Source: Pinguiococcus pyrenoidosus (taxonomy: Eukaryota; Sar; Pinguiophyceae; Pinguiochrysidales; Pinguiochrysidaceae). Taken from it: a stretch of 64,000 nucleotides of DNA. The position numbers were made by a program, and so were the translations under genes. The DNA lies in the NCBI GenBank assembly GCA_019677205.1, contig JAAMXY010000373.1:79286-143285 (forward strand), given 5' to 3'. A model generated the notes under the pieces. The model was not told the origin of the DNA. It searched no databases and was given only the letters and a program-made list of their open reading frames with translations. Below, one piece after another: positions 55,902-64,000 of this stretch (its first letter is position 1; every line of letters begins with the position of its first letter).

Positions 55902-57584
55902 GTGGCAGCGTGTTTTCGCTTTCATGGCAGGCATCGCAGCTTCCCTGCAGTGTCGAGAATGAAGCAGACAGCCGAGGGGAGTCCGGGGAACTTCCCAGTG
56001 GCCCCTTCCCACGGCGACGACGCGTCGACGCCTGCCTGCCGACCCCCTCGATCGGGCAGGTCCCACGCTCGCGTGGCTCCGGCTCCAATGCCACCAGTGA
56101 ATGACATCGCGCCGCGGATCATTCTGCACGAGGCTGCAGACCTAAACATGCTGGAGCAGCAGCTGGAAGGATGGGAGGCGATGCCTTCTCGTGAGCGATG
56201 GAGTAAGGCCTGGGCGAGCGGCAAAAGCTGCCTTTGGGGAGCATGGCGGCTCACTTGGCCAGTCACGTTCGCATTGGTTGTATACATGGGCATCATGTCG
56301 TTTCTGCTGGTGAAAGAACCCGGCGGGAGCCTGTTGTCTGGCTTCCTGTTGCACGGACGGGACTCGTGGAACAGCATCGACTGCGATGCGTACCGAAACG
56401 CCACGAGCTGCTGGTCGGCGGGCCTGGATGGCGACCTGGTTGAGAAAACGAATGGGCTGACGGAGTTGGGGGAGGACGTGAACATGGCGACCTTCAACAT
56501 TGGCTGGATGGCCTCGGTCATCCTGAGCTGCACGAATGTAGTCTTGATCATCTGCGCGGCCTTTTGGGATCGCTGCCCTCGCAGACATGTCCTTCGGATG
56601 AGCTACGCGGTGGTCTTCCTGAGCCTTCCCGGGCCGATCCTGTGGGCTTGCTACCTAACTGCCTATAACCTCGACGCCATTATCCTTCAGAGCTTGGAGT
56701 ACCAGTCCATCACGTACTCCTTGAGTTTCTTTCTTCTGAACTACCTAACCCCCCCAGCGCTGCGTATTGTGAACAGTTTCACCGATGCTGCGCTGATGGT
56801 GATGCTGATTCTTGTGGGCTCGTCCCTGGTCCGCGGGTACGGCATCTTCCTGTCGTTTCTGACAGACACCGGCGCAAGTCCAGTTATCTCGGTGCTGTTC
56901 GGCCAGCTCGCGGTCTTCGTCACAAGCCGCATTGCTTTTCATGCCGTGCGCCTTCTAAAGAGCATCCCCGTGGACGTAGCGGCGATCATATTGTTTGTCA
57001 TGCAGTTCGGATGCCTGACTGCATTCCGTAACCTCTTTACGAGGATTCGGAGCACCCGAGAGGTAGTCATCATCACTGCGGTGAATACGGCGCTTCATAG
57101 CTTCCGCGCGGTCGGAGGTCTTTTGACCAAGCGGACGTGGCTGCGATACATACAGAAGAGGTACACATTCAAGGAGCGGCACCGCGTTACCCTCCTCATC
57201 GGGGCAGACGCGTTGACGGATATTGCCGCAGAGGTGTGCAGCGTCCTTCTGATTCTCCCGCAGTGGATCATGCTTGATCCACTCCTCTTCTCCATCGAGG
57301 AGAGCAGCGCCTGTCGCGAGTCTGGGAGCCTTCTTGCTATGGTCTCCAGCGTCGCGATCCAGTTGGTGGGACTGCTTCTCGTGATCGTCAACATGATCTT
57401 CGCGTCGCAGTGGCTCCTAGGCCCGCACACTTACGCACACGTGCAGAGCACGGCAGCAGGACGCTACTTTAGTGTTGGCCTGGTCACGTACGTATTCGCG
57501 GCTCTCTCGATCGAGGTCATGAAAGCACAGCGGCGGGCTTGCGTCTTCTGCCGCCTCCAAGCCGATGGCCTTTCCTGTACGTAA
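55902..57584 (+). CDS. polytopic membrane protein, new three-member family, member 3
   Basis: An intronless frame of 560 residues on the opposite strand to members 1 and 2. The leader (about 100 residues, Pro/Arg-rich) is the most variable part; later ATGs (MKQTAEGS, MPPVNDIAP) are possible starts. The core keeps SLLSGFLLHGRDS, IDCDAYRNATSC, LTELGEDVNMATFN, NYLTPPALRIV, AVRLLKSIPVDVAA, AFRNLFTRIRSTRE, ITAVNTALHSFRAVGGL, PQWIMLDPLLFSIEES, FASQWLLGPHTYAHVQSTAA, and QRRACVFCRLQADG. The Cys pair and the Cys-x-x-Cys-like end are conserved in all three. Hydrophobic segments agree in number and spacing (nine or ten). Membrane location is clear, function unknown. Confidence 0.8.
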   Translation: MAACFRFHGRHRSFPAVSRMKQTAEGSPGNFPVAPSHGDDASTPACRPPRSGRSHARVAPAPMPPVNDIAPRIILHEAADLNMLEQQLEGWEAMPSRERWSKAWASGKSCLWGAWRLTWPVTFALVVYMGIMSFLLVKEPGGSLLSGFLLHGRDSWNSIDCDAYRNATSCWSAGLDGDLVEKTNGLTELGEDVNMATFNIGWMASVILSCTNVVLIICAAFWDRCPRRHVLRMSYAVVFLSLPGPILWACYLTAYNLDAIILQSLEYQSITYSLSFFLLNYLTPPALRIVNSFTDAALMVMLILVGSSLVRGYGIFLSFLTDTGASPVISVLFGQLAVFVTSRIAFHAVRLLKSIPVDVAAIILFVMQFGCLTAFRNLFTRIRSTREVVIITAVNTALHSFRAVGGLLTKRTWLRYIQKRYTFKERHRVTLLIGADALTDIAAEVCSVLLILPQWIMLDPLLFSIEESSACRESGSLLAMVSSVAIQLVGLLLVIVNMIFASQWLLGPHTYAHVQSTAAGRYFSVGLVTYVFAALSIEVMKAQRRACVFCRLQADGLSCT

Positions 57585-57603
57585 AGCGCAATGCAATGGC
57601 CGA

Positions 57604-57666
57604 GGAAAGCGCCGAAGCAAGCGCCGAAGCATGCGCCGAAGCAAGGGCCGAAGCAAGAGCTGAGGA
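57604..57666 (+). repeat. 12-bp repeat (GCCGAAGCAAGC)n
   Basis: About five degenerate units just downstream of the stop codon of family member 3. Confidence 0.8.
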
Positions 57667-57850
57667 GCATGCGCTTGCCAAGAAAGGAGGTACATGTTGT
57701 GTCCGAACAGATTACCACAGAACCTGTACCCATAGAAGCGCTGCGTCGCTCCGTCCCATCGAGGATAGGTTTGCTTCTTTGCTGCTAGCGTTAACACTGC
57801 AGATCTCAGCACAAGAGCCTAAGTTTTGCGGCTGCTCCTCATTGTTCAGG

Positions 57851-57905
57851 CTTCACACTCCTTCACACTCCTTCACACTCCTTCACACTCCTTCACACTC
57901 CTTCA
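57851..57905 (+). repeat. 10-bp minisatellite (CTTCACACTC)5
   Basis: Five perfect decamers plus a half unit, in the spacer before the ion-channel gene. No gene is supported from 57585 to 58389. Confidence 0.95.
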
Positions 57906-58389
57906 TGCGTCCGTTGATTCTTCCCTCTTCGAAGAGGCCAGAGCAACTCATACATACCGTATCGGCAAGTGTACATAATAATTACATGCTGTGCCCATCT
58001 TCCACCACACGTCAGATTCTGGTGACGATCCCTGGATGACGCGTTCATCGTGCCTTGAACCACAGGACTCTTTCTCTCGGTGCTGAAAGGGAGAAAGACG
58101 CCTTTCGCATCGCGTCTCACCATGTCCCACTCTTTCCTTCCGTCACAGTCCCGCAAGGATGATCACTGGAACAGATTCGGAAGTCCCCACCAGAATCAAC
58201 AACCGTTGGGTGCAGCGCACGTGTACACCCCACGCGGGCGCCGCTTGCTCCGGCTCGTCGCTTGGACCGCGGAGAGGAGCTCTAGGCGGCGGCTCGGGCC
58301 TGTGGAGGCCTCTGTAGGATCTTGGGCGTAGACACTCCGGAGAGGAGGGGTGTTGACTGAGTGTCGACAGAAAGAGGCTTTGGGCCAGA

Positions 58390-60283
58390 ATGGACGGAGA
58401 CATCGCGTTGTCTCATATCTTTAGCGCGGGAGCCGAAGACGTGTTCGACGACGTGCACTTTGCCGCCGACGAGCAGGGCGCGCACGAGACCAACGGCGGG
58501 CTCAGTCTGTTCGAGCGGGCGCTTGACACGAAGAAACGCAGGTCTCTGCCGGCCGTCATGGGCTTCAAGCCCATCGTTTTCGTTGGCTTCAAGATCCAGC
58601 ACATCGGGCGGATCGACCATGTCCATGGAGAGTTCCAAGTGCGCTTCAAAGTGTTCTTCCGCTGGACGGATCCCACCATCAAAGGGAAATTCTCCAACGG
58701 AGATGTTCTGCACGGGGAAGACTTGGGGTTCAACCCGGCCCTGGACGTCGCCAATGAGATCTTTCTCAAGAAGAAAGGGGGCCGCATTCGCGTGGTCGAC
58801 TCGGCGGAGGGATCGGTGAAGCAAAGCTGGGAGTATCTGGGGAGCATCGCGCTGAAGGAGCGCGTGAACTGTGTCGTCGACCACCCCTTCGACTTCCACA
58901 ACCTGCACATCATCATCAAGCCGCAGAAGCTGACCACGGATGATATCGAGCTGCTGCCGAACGAGTATGAGCGCGCAGTAGAGGCACAGCGCGAGGACGA
59001 GTGGAACATCATAGGGGCTCTGATGCAGACGTACGAAACTGCGCCCTCGGCAAGCTCCACTTCCAAGGTGTACCCGACCATCCACATCGTGATTCTCGTC
59101 GAGCGGCAGAGTCACTGGTACCTTTGGAACGTCTTTGCTCCCATGTGCGGCTGCGTCATCCTGTCCTGGTTCATCTTCCTGTTCGGCGGAACGGACGGAG
59201 GGGACGTCGACTTGCTGCCTGCGCGATTCGAGATCTGCGTTGGCTTGCTGCTGGGCATCATCGCGACGAAGTTCGTCGTGAGCAACAACATCCCCAAGAC
59301 ACCCGTGCAAACCTTGTGCGACTCCTATATTCTCGTGTGCTATACCGCCGTGCTCGGTTGCGGCATCGGCGTGGGCCTTGTTGGCCTGGTCGACGTCTAC
59401 TTCGGCCAGGACCCCGCCTATTTCCTGAACGTCGTGTGGGCGCTGTCCTGCATCGGGCTCTTCCTCCTGGCACAGCTGATCTTCTATCTGCGCTATGCGC
59501 AAAATCGGAATTTCCGGAATCAGTGGGTCGATCGGGCGATCATCGAGGAGGCCGTTTTCGTGAATGAGGACTATCTGACTGCCTCTCCCGGCGCCAAGTT
59601 GGCACGCACCGGCAGCGGCTTCATGGAGCGCACGAGCCGAGCGCAGAGGCTGATGAGCTTCGGCCATGAGGGACTGGTCCGAAAGATCGTTGCCGCGAAC
59701 TGGAAGAGCGATCCCGCGATGCACGAATTTTCGAGGCAGTTCTCCGATGACCCTTCCGAGCAGCAGGTAGTGGCATACTCCGGTGCTTGGATCTCATGCT
59801 TACGACATGCTGACGTCCACCTGCTTTTTTTCTCGCCAAAGGGAGGCCTAACTCCTGTCTGCGAGAACTCGGAGGACGACGTACTGCAGGACGGCTCCTC
59901 GAGGGTAACCCTCATTCCGGACATGTTCGGTGGCTGCAGCGCGCATATCTTGTTGACCTGCTCTGGCTCTCTTGTGATTTTGTAGACTCGGCGAAAGGCA
60001 TCATCGAAGGGAGGATCGTCCATGGCGCCAATGGGTATGTGTGGAACAACGGATGGGCTGCCGCCTCTCTACGTCTTCCACGTTTGGCTCCTGATGTGTT
60101 GGGATCTGATCCTGATCCTTCTCTTTGGCTTTTGCAGGTCAACAAACGGCTGAGATGCAGGCGCTCGGGATGACGCTTACGGATCATCGGAGCCGACGTG
60201 AGCTGCTGCGAAAGACGGAAAGCCTGCCCCTACCTGGCCAAGCTGAAGATGTGAAGGACTCGAGGCAAATTGAGAAGAGCTAG
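58390..60283 (+). CDS. pentameric ligand-gated ion channel (Cys-loop superfamily, no Cys-loop)
   Basis: Preferred exons 58390-59766, 59986-60034 and 60138-60283 give 523 residues; reading through the first donor gives 531 residues with a less natural end. The N-terminal domain has FKIQHIGRIDHVHGEFQVRF followed by KVFFRWTDPTIKG, as in the beta strands of the family, and DHPFDFHNLHIII in place of the FPFDxQ-x-C segment, so the disulfide is absent as in bacterial members. Four helices follow: M1 (WNVFAPMCGCVILSWFIFLF), M2 with RFEICVGLLLGIIATKF and NNIPKTPVQTLCDSYIL leading into M3, then M4 (WALSCIGLFLLAQLIFYLRY). A tail of about 130-150 residues after M4 (FGHEGLVRKIVAANWKSDP) is unusual. No signal peptide is seen at this start. 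Ligand and ion selectivity are unknown. Confidence 0.85.
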
Positions 60284-60950
60284 GCTTGCTGAGGCGGGGG
60301 GGGCTTCCAAAGCGTGCTGTCGTTGACTTGTGTGAGTGTCTAACTTGGATGATGATCTGATGTCGGAGAGAATGCGATGTGATGGTCTTTCGTAGAATTG
60401 CAGCAGCCTATTGTGTTGCCTCCTGGCTGGCCGGAGTGAAGCCTTGCAAATGCTCAAAGGTTGACGGGTTTCGTAACTTTGGTCTAGCATGCTTTCTGAC
60501 GGCCACACAACCACGCCTCGCCCGCAAAAGCGTCCCTGAAAATGGCCCAGATTGCCAGGAAATGCTGAAGCGGAAACATCTCTGCGTTTGTAAAATCGCC
60601 ACAGCTCTTGTATTGCGCCTTCAGGTCAGAATCGTACGATAAGATGTGTATGTACCACGTAAAGAGCCTCCAATGGCCGTTTCTTCTGAGGAACAGTCCT
60701 CTCAAAAGTTCACAAATACCGTGCTCTCCAGCAAGCGCTAAGAAGAAAAACCAAGGACAAATGCTCAAACGGGCAACAAAAACGGCCTTCGAAATCAGTG
60801 GGCGTCCTTTACAACTCGCGCAAAAAATATCGGAGCGAAAAACTTGCACGAAGTGCACTAGCCAAAATCCCGATCGCAAACACGCAAGGAGCACTAGCCA
60901 TCATGGTATCCAAATCTTGACTCAGAAGCTGACATCTCCGCCAGGGAAAA
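60284..60950. other. no gene supported
   Basis: Short frames on both strands without motifs. It begins the repeat-rich right end. Confidence 0.5.
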
Positions 60951-61490
60951 GCAAGATCCTAGTCAAAGATAATATGCAAGCTACGGATACGCCACTTTTA
61001 TTCAAATTCTTTAACAGGGGGTCCCGTTAACAACTGGCACCTGTCCGCCCCATCGCGAATGTGGGCTTTTGTGGGAACAGGCTTCCCGCAAATTTGAAGA
61101 ACATGGACGCGCAGAAAATGCACGACTTAGGTACTCTATGCGAAGTTTGGTAGGCAAAGACGTGTTTTTGAGAGCGTGAGACGCTTCACAAGGCGTCTAA
61201 AGGTACTTGCCGGACAGATACAAGGTGCTAGTTGTTAACTGGACCCCCTGTTAAAAATAACTTCCAGGGTAGATCAGGACAACTTCTTTCGCAAGATCCT
61301 AGTCAAAGAAAATATGCAAGCTACGCATACGCCACTTTTACTCAAATTCTTTATAAAAGACTTCCAGGGTAGATCAGGACAGCTTCTTTCGAAAGATCCT
61401 AGTCAAAGAAAATGTGCAAGCTACGCATACGCCACTTTTATTCAAATTCTTTAAAAAAGACTTTCAGGGTAGATCAGGACAACCTCTTTT
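60951..61490 (+). repeat. 100-bp tandem repeat, three units, the first split by a MITE
   Basis: The phrase CTTCCAGGGTAGATCAGGAC recurs at 61261 and 61361, and with one change at 61461, a period of exactly 100 bp. GCAAGATCCTAGTCAAAGA recurs at 60951, 61291 and (with one change) 61391. The first unit is interrupted at 61011 by the 236-bp element. Units differ by a few substitutions only. Confidence 0.9.
61015..61250. mobile_element. MITE (236 bp) with terminal inverted repeats and TTAA/TA target duplication
   Basis: The left end reads CAGGGGGTCCCGTTAACAAC and the right end is its reverse complement with one change (A for C at base 11). The match extends to ACT-GCACCT with one more change, so the TIRs are about 26 bp. 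TTAA flanks both ends (61011-61014 and 61251-61254). The interior has no open frame of size. The start CAGGGGGTCC and a TA core in the TTAA are typical of Tc1/mariner-derived MITEs; TTAA also fits piggyBac. Neighbouring 100-bp units provide empty sites. Confidence 0.85.
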
Positions 61491-62095
61491 GTCCTCCATC
61501 AAATTCAGATAAGAAACGATTACATTGTGATCTCATTCCACAAGAAGCTTTAACTTGTGACGTGAGGTGAATTGCAGCTGCCTACTGTCACTAAAAGCAC
61601 TGAAATATAAACCGATGTACCACTGACAGATCAAAAATGGATCTATGCAAAGCTTACCACATCTCTAGTTTCAATGAAAAATTTCAAAAATACTAAGCCT
61701 TGTAACGGAAAACATCTGCGATGTATGCTTCTTCGTGGTAGGAAGCTAGCCGGTATGGCTAACAAATTAGTCGTCTTATCTTACTCAAATGAATTGTTCC
61801 ACATTTTATCAGCCCTCATGTGGAAGTGTATGACACACTCGAGAATCTCACTCATAGACGCAATTGTGTGATTAGAGATGTTCAGCAAGTTTTTGTATCT
61901 CCAATCTGAAGCATCTGATGTTTCCTTGAATTTTGCTTTCAGAGCTGCACCGAAAGTAAGTATCACAGCGCGATTATGAAAAGTCGAAACGATTGTTCAA
62001 TCATGTTTCTCTAATTCAAGTCGATTTGATCGTCTCCACTAATTACGACCGTGGGTAGGGCGAAAAGGGTTAGAAGGGTTTCAACGCGGCCCTAA
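61491..62095. other. AT-rich non-coding stretch
   Basis: Only two opposite short frames; nothing else recognisable. It may be old transposon flank. Confidence 0.5.
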
Positions 62096-62535
62096 GAGAT
62101 CTGCAAAACATTTCGACCCCATGCAAATGTCCTCCAGCGCTCTTCTCACCTTGATTTTGGTAGTACATTGACCATTTTGCCGCTCTCACTTGCCAATGAC
62201 GGCTTTGAGTGCGACTCTTGAGCGTGGCATCTACGGCCGGCAGGAGATAAGAGCCGCCATTTCGCGCAATCTGTCGGCGAAACTCCGTTTGAGAGCGCGA
62301 TGGCCGAAGCACGAAGAGATCTGCAAAACATCTCGACCCCATGCAAATGTCCTCCAGCGCTCTTCTCACCTTGATTTTGGTAGTACATTGACCATTTTGC
62401 CGCTCTCCCTTGCCAATGACGGCTTTGAGAGCGACTCTTGAGCGTGGCATCTACGGCCGGCAGGAGATAAGAGCCGCCATTTCGCGCAATCTGTCGGCGA
62501 AACTCCGTTTGAGAGCGCGATGGCCGAAGCACGAA
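62096..62535 (+). repeat. 220-bp tandem duplication
   Basis: Two adjacent copies (about 62096-62315 and 62316-62535), with CTGCAAAACA starting the aligned text at 62101 and 62321. They differ at only a few positions (for example TTTCGA/TCTCGA, CACTTG/CCCTTG, GTGCGA/GAGCGA). Frames are open through both copies on both strands because 220 plus the flanks avoid stops. The second copy leads directly into the transposon sequence. Confidence 0.9.
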
Positions 62536-64000
62536 GCAAAGTCCCTTCATGAAGCCGTGCTTGCGGTGTCTGATAGACGCTTTCGCTTGCAGCTGTGCGG
62601 CAGGATCTTTTCAGATGGCTTGCCGCCTTCGAGGCAGACCGCAGTGGAGACATCGAGAGAGCGCTACAACCGAGCGAAAGAAATGCAAACTGGAAATCCA
62701 GCTCTCCCCTTCCCTGCCGTCGAAGATTTGCAGGGCGACCACCCTCAGCTGCTCGAAACGATGATGTTCAAGCTGATTGTCACCAAAAAGCGCAAAGAGA
62801 AAGAAAAAGAGGCTACTGAAGAGAAGAAAGCTCAACTGGAGCTGGATGGCAAGTACCTGCAGCATGGCGCAACCGCTGCTGGAGGCCACAAAGAAGCATG
62901 CCGTGATCAAACCGAGCGCAGCAGCATCCTTTGTCGCGCTCACGGAGCAGCTGTTGACGACTCTCGTGACGAAGAAGATTGCTTTCACCAAGCGAGCGCC
63001 CATCTCATTATGATTGCATGATTCGCTCATGCGATTGCGAGACACAGTCTTGCCAAGCTGCGCGATCGTCGTCGTAGCTACCAGTGGAGCCGCATCTGGG
63101 TCGGCAAGTGCCGGGCGAACCGGAGGCGAAAACTGTGAGCGGCACAACCTGCGTTCCAGCTGTCGTGGCAGGGTGTCCCACCAGGTTTCTCGATCGACCG
63201 TCTACCGAGCACTCAAGGACTTCTTGGAAAATGCCTGCGTGAAGCCACCTACAGCTGTCGGAAGGGGTCGGAAACGATCCCTGAGCGAAGAAGAGCTTCG
63301 TCAGGCGAACAGAGCAGCGGGCAGACAAGCATCACACGCGGATTTGGCTGCGCAAGTTGGAGTGAGTCAGTCTACCGTCACGCGAGCTCTAGCCACCTAC
63401 AAGTTCACACAAAAGAGGATCAGAGCACGCCATCCCATCAAATCAGACTGTGCGTCAAGACGCCTTCGATATGCGAAAAAGCATCTCTACGACAAGTGGA
63501 TGTACCGAGCCGAGTGTGACGAAAAGATCTTCTGTCTCCCAGGATTCTCTGGCAAACTTCGATTCCATGAAGAGTCACCAGTCAAGGGCGAAGATGAAGA
63601 GGCCCTGTATCCATCAGTCGCAAGCAGACGGCACATTCCGTGGATCATGGTGCTGGCAGTGGTGACCCGTCCCAGGTTTGGTCGGCATCCAAAATCGGGC
63701 AAAATCGCAATCGTGCGTGAGGTGCTGGAGAGAGCATGAACGTGGCCGAGGAAAGAAGGCACCTGATGGCGTTTCCTGGCTTTACAAGAAGGGCGACAAG
63801 TACATGAAAGACGTTGTCGTGAACGCAGAATTCTACAAAGAGCTCATGACCGAACGTGTGCTGCCAGCAGTCAAAGCGCACTTTGGCAGCGACTTCAATC
63901 GCAAGGTGATCATCCAAGAAGATGGCGCAGGCGGGCACGGAATGAAGACCTTGGCACACTCGAGTATGGTTGCCGAATTTGAGTCTCACGGTTTCCAGAT
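62536..64000 (+). pseudogene. mariner-like (Tc1/mariner superfamily) transposase, frameshifted and cut by window end
   Basis: Frame 63014-63739 contains two helix-turn-helix-like parts (RKRSLSEEELRQANRAAG, SHADLAAQVGVSQSTVTRAL), then TQKRIRARHPIKSDCASRRL and the first catalytic Asp in CDEKIFCLPG, and IPWIMVLAVVTRPRF. The frame is lost near 63730 (TGA at 63737) and resumes one base over with DGVSWLYKKGDKYMKDVVVN, LTERVLPAV-like ELMTERVLPAVKAHFGS, and the second Asp in KVIIQEDGAGGHGM. Upstream (62640-63021) two frames alternate (FPAVEDLQGDHPQLLETMMF, then KHAVIKPSAAASFVALTEQL), so at least two frameshifts exist. The DEK-F and VLPAV patterns fit the mariner-like elements of plants and oomycetes. 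The third catalytic residue lies beyond the window. Confidence 0.82.

Noticed and set aside
58282-59724. 480-codon minus-strand open frame
   Set aside because: Antisense to the ligand-gated channel; its hydrophilic sequence is the complement of membrane helices and conserved motifs on the plus strand.
62070-62653. overlapping minus-strand frames with repeated protein text
   Set aside because: They arise from the 220-bp tandem duplication being open on several frames; no domain was recognisable.

Overview
The window is nuclear DNA of a eukaryotic alga. Most genes are split by short GT-AG introns (about 27 to 220 nt), both strands are used, and intergenic gaps are small. The best clue to lineage is a PGR5 gene (41.7 kb) whose precursor starts with a signal peptide ending in ASAFVAAP. 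That bipartite leader is typical of secondary red-type plastids, so a photosynthetic stramenopile or related complex alga is the most likely source. The lineage is an inference. All splice models were read by eye from frame, splice sites and family similarity.

Layout. 0-7.6 kb: poorly recognisable genes, including a divergent paralogous pair (2.4-4.2 kb minus and 5.6-6.9 kb plus). 8.3-11.6 kb: a P1B-type Zn/Cd/Pb ATPase. 11.9-14.6 kb minus: a seven-exon PAF-acetylhydrolase-like lipase whose frame runs into an 8-bp minisatellite. 15.1 kb: an intronless inositol-polyphosphate 5-phosphatase. 17-27 kb: hypothetical genes, a mitochondrial-type cyclophilin and the kinetochore subunit Spc24. 27.5-33.1 kb: a HAD phosphatase, a VTT/DedA-type membrane protein and a fused PPOX-FMN/flavin reductase. 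33.7-38.0 kb: a DHX9-like DEAH helicase with two dsRBD-like regions. 38.3-49.4 kb: an AAA ATPase, PGR5, asparagine synthetase, PDH/BCKDH-type kinase, COX11 and a secretory cyclophilin.

50.3-57.6 kb holds the most novel element: three long, intronless genes for one family of polytopic membrane proteins that I cannot assign to a known family. Next to them is a pentameric ligand-gated ion channel gene (58.4-60.3 kb) with no Cys-loop and a long C-terminal tail. From 60.9 kb the DNA turns into repeats: a 100-bp tandem array, a 236-bp MITE inserted inside one array unit (sister units act as empty sites), a 220-bp tandem duplication, and a frameshifted mariner-like transposase cut by the window end.

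How the genes relate. Several encode organelle functions (COX11 and a matrix-type kinase in mitochondria, PGR5 in the plastid, cyclophilins in mitochondrion and secretory path). There is no operon-like logic. A short E2F-like motif, TTTCCCGC, lies 26 to about 190 bp upstream of six predicted starts, including Spc24, and may be a shared promoter element.
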